Positions 61,511 to 64,000 of a DNA stretch of 64,000 bases are shown here, one piece after another. The notes below the pieces were generated by a model. It had not been told where the DNA came from. It was given only the letters and a program-made list of their open reading frames with translations, and ran no database searches. Origin of the DNA: Rhodospirillales bacterium (GTDB lineage Bacteria; Pseudomonadota; Alphaproteobacteria; Rhodospirillales; UBA2165). How positions within the stretch are numbered: position 1 is the stretch's first letter; each line of letters opens with the position of its first letter. Location of the stretch: NCBI GenBank assembly GCA_012960465.1, contig DUBF01000098.1, forward strand, positions 4,061 through 68,060, in the 5' to 3' direction. A program made the position numbers and the translations under genes.

Positions 61511-62371
61511 ATGAATTTTGTAACAAATATTATTTTACCATTAGCGCTAGCTTTCATCATGTTCTCTCTTGGGCTTGGATTAACCTCAAAAGACTTTGCC
61601 CGCGTTGTCCTTCAACCAAAGGATTTTTTCGCGGGTCTCCTATCTCAGGTAATTTTACTGCCGATAGTCGGTTTTGTTCTAGTATCAAGCTTCACAGTAT
61701 CACCTGAAATTGCACTTGGTGTAATGATCATTGCCGCGGCACCCGGCGGCGTTACTTCAAATATTCTAACCTCTTTTGGTCGTGGTGACGTTGCGTTATC
61801 TATCTCTCTTACCGCTGTCATTAGCCTATTAAGTGTCATTACAATACCATTAATCGTTGGGTTATCTTATGCACATTTCTTTGGGCAAACCGTAAAAGGT
61901 GACATATCAATTACACGGATTGCTATTAGTGTATTTGCCATCGTCACAGTACCCGTCCTTATTGGTTTATGTGTTCGACATTTTGCTGAAAACTTTGCTA
62001 GCCGTTTTGCTGAAGTAAGCAAGAAAATATCCGCCGTTCTTTTTACACTTGTTCTGCTAGGTGCTATATTTCAGGAACGTAATAATATCGCCGAATATTA
62101 CGCAGATACAGGCCTGATCACGTTTACTCTGAATATAGTAATGATTGCACTTGCCTGGGGTATAGCTTCAGTATTTGGTTCAGGAACACAACAAAAAATT
62201 GCCATTTCAATAGAATGTGGTTTGCAAAACGGTACCGTAGCTATCGCCGTTGCAACGCTTTTATTCAATGGTGGACCGACTGTAATTCCAGCTGCGACTT
62301 ATAGCCTAACAATGTTTCTTACAGCACTAATATTTATTTACATCTTGCGCCGTAATTATAATCCCAGTTAA
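61511..62371 (+). CDS. Bile acid:sodium symporter (SBF) family transporter
   Basis: MFSLGLGLTSKDFARVVLQPKDFFAGLLSQVILLPIVGFVL; ALGVMIIAAAPGGVTSNILTSFGRGDVALSISLTA; ECGLQNGTVAIAVA. Confidence 0.92.
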   Translation: MNFVTNIILPLALAFIMFSLGLGLTSKDFARVVLQPKDFFAGLLSQVILLPIVGFVLVSSFTVSPEIALGVMIIAAAPGGVTSNILTSFGRGDVALSISLTAVISLLSVITIPLIVGLSYAHFFGQTVKGDISITRIAISVFAIVTVPVLIGLCVRHFAENFASRFAEVSKKISAVLFTLVLLGAIFQERNNIAEYYADTGLITFTLNIVMIALAWGIASVFGSGTQQKIAISIECGLQNGTVAIAVATLLFNGGPTVIPAATYSLTMFLTALIFIYILRRNYNPS

Positions 62372-62435
62372 CAATAATAGCTGATTTAATTTTTATAAAT
62401 AAATCAATTGGTTAAAACTTAGTTTTTATTTTTAC

Positions 62436-64000
62436 TTATTTTTTTCTTATGTCACGAAATGCTGCATTAACTTCTGTTGTATGATGCCGTGCAGCGACCT
62501 CTTTACCAGAAAGTATTTCATCATAGAAAAACTGCGGTAATTCATCATCATCTTCCGTAAATCCGGCATCTTTGTTAAATTGCCATTCCATAGCAAGAGC
62601 TTCTCGTCCAAGCTCTTTCATGAAACCTTCTGAGAGCTCAGTACCATGAGCATTATTCAATGCATCTGCAATAAATTCTTGTTGGACGTTAGTCACTGAA
62701 CGACCAAATAAACAAAGGCCAAGAGAGTCTGCTGCCGCACAATCTTCTTGTATATCCAGACTAGCTGCAGCCAATTCTTCGGTGGTTTTATCTTTACACT
62801 GAAATGTTGGAATATTACCTGCGGTGTGATCCGCGCCTTGAGCTGTCACCATCATTGAAATACCCGTCACTTCAATCTCCCGAGGATCATAAGCACTTAT
62901 AGCCTGCTTCTTAATCGCAGGAATACGTGCAACATTATAGTGTTCCCCTACCCGAGCTGTTCCCTGGGCATACAGCCGCCCTTTGTCAGTGCCGTCTCGA
63001 ATATCCTCCAACACCTGGGCCATAAATTCAAAATCACCAAAATCACCTTCTCCCGCCTCCATCAAAACACCAATCGTAGCGCCCATCTCAATTGTATCAA
63101 TTCCAAGATCATTTGCGACATCGTTTAAGCGAGCTACATGGTCTGGATCTGTCAATCCACAGTTACTACCGACTAGCCCGAGAGTTTCATATTCTAGTGG
63201 AGAGCAAATTTCCTCTCCATCTGTATCTGCGTAAATATTACTGCACTTAATCATACAGCCGGGCATACAGGCGTGCGTTGTCTCGCCCCCTCGTTCCAAA
63301 TTTTGTTTTCTTATGAATTGACCTCCCAACTTAAAGGGACCCTCATCCGTATCAACAATCGTTCCAGCGCTAAAGTTACGCGTCGGCAAACCGCCAATTT
63401 TATTCGTAAAATCACCAACCATAGCTGTTCCCAACTTTCGAAAGTTATCAATAGCTGGATCAACATCAAGCATTTTAGTGTACTCTTTTACAGAGCCCAT
63501 ATATTTCTTACGGTCACTAAACTCTGGCATTTTATTACGTTCCACAACAATTGCTTTGACTTTTTTGGAGCCCATAACAGCGCCAACCCCGCCACGTGCT
63601 GCAATTCTAGTCGGTCGTTTTTCTGGATCGGTAAAGGAAATACCTGCCATCAAACCACCATATTCGCCAACTGGGCTACAGATGCCAAGACTTACTTTAT
63701 CCCCATATTTTTCAAAAAGCATCTGAGCTACTTCAAAATTACCTTTACCAAGATAAGGTGCTGCTTCGTCAAAGGTTATATTCCCTTCCTTAGGTATATG
63801 AATAATTACCCAATCATCAGATATTCCATTAAGCGTGAAACCAGCCATACCCAGTTGACCAAGCGCAAAAGCAAATGTACCCCCAGAATTTGCCTCTTTA
63901 ATCCCCCCAGTTAGAGGACTTTTGCAACCCACACTAAGACGGTTCGCATTGGAAAAGTTAGAACCCGCGAATGGTCCCGCAGAAAAAATCAAAGGATTAT
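62436..64000 (-). CDS. Aldehyde:ferredoxin oxidoreductase (tungstopterin) family protein, N-terminus beyond window edge
   Basis: IFSAGPFAGSNFSNANRLSVGCKSPLTGGIKEANSGG, GRGGVGAVMGSKKVKAIVV-like, HACMPGCMIKCSNIY, GLDTIEMG-like, DSLGLCLF. Frame is open to the window end. Confidence 0.92.
   Translation of the reverse strand, partial: NPLIFSAGPFAGSNFSNANRLSVGCKSPLTGGIKEANSGGTFAFALGQLGMAGFTLNGISDDWVIIHIPKEGNITFDEAAPYLGKGNFEVAQMLFEKYGDKVSLGICSPVGEYGGLMAGISFTDPEKRPTRIAARGGVGAVMGSKKVKAIVVERNKMPEFSDRKKYMGSVKEYTKMLDVDPAIDNFRKLGTAMVGDFTNKIGGLPTRNFSAGTIVDTDEGPFKLGGQFIRKQNLERGGETTHACMPGCMIKCSNIYADTDGEEICSPLEYETLGLVGSNCGLTDPDHVARLNDVANDLGIDTIEMGATIGVLMEAGEGDFGDFEFMAQVLEDIRDGTDKGRLYAQGTARVGEHYNVARIPAIKKQAISAYDPREIEVTGISMMVTAQGADHTAGNIPTFQCKDKTTEELAAASLDIQEDCAAADSLGLCLFGRSVTNVQQEFIADALNNAHGTELSEGFMKELGREALAMEWQFNKDAGFTEDDDELPQFFYDEILSGKEVAARHHTTEVNAAFRDIRKK

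Noticed and set aside
63273-63914. 213-aa plus-strand ORF opposite the AOR gene
   Set aside because: Antisense to a strongly recognisable AOR family protein; composition looks like reverse-frame translation.
1-64000. CRISPR arrays, prophage, transposases, toxin-antitoxin or defence modules
   Set aside because: Looked for repeats, integrase/transposase motifs and defence-type proteins; none seen.

Overview
AT-rich chromosomal window, most likely from an alphaproteobacterium (GapR/DUF2312, UPF0262, and the gene order UPF0262 / LMW phosphatase / infA / maf / rng / yacG). There is a housekeeping core at about 9.9-17.1 kb (yacG, rng, maf, infA, hisD, hisG, murA), plus tRNA-Thr(GGU), tRNA-Val(GAC), and a 41-codon rpmJ (L36) that the ORF track misses. 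Most of the rest is catabolic. (a) 17.4-28.5 kb holds a mixed meta-cleavage cluster: HpaR-like MarR, HpaE/HpaF-like proteins, a FAH-family protein, an HpcH/HpaI aldolase, a DapA-family aldolase, a LigJ-like hydratase, and a LigB-like extradiol dioxygenase. Its LigA-like partner appears to be present only as a frameshifted remnant. (b) 47.3-51.2 kb holds a pcaHGBDC protocatechuate ortho-cleavage operon, with pcaIJ-like CoA-transferase genes 38 kb away. (c) 57.4-61.3 kb holds a molybdoenzyme pair that I recognise as homologous to pyrogallol-phloroglucinol transhydroxylase (AthL/AthS). The large subunit carries an extra N-terminal SCP2-like domain, and the small subunit has lost the cysteines of one predicted [4Fe-4S] cluster. 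A TRAP transporter, a flavin reductase-like gene, a cupin, a bile-acid:Na+ symporter-type transporter and a truncated W-type aldehyde:ferredoxin oxidoreductase gene flank it. Item (c) is my best candidate for an undescribed system. No CRISPR array, phage, IS element or toxin-antitoxin module was recognised. All family calls come from reading the sequence and remembered family motifs; no searches were run.
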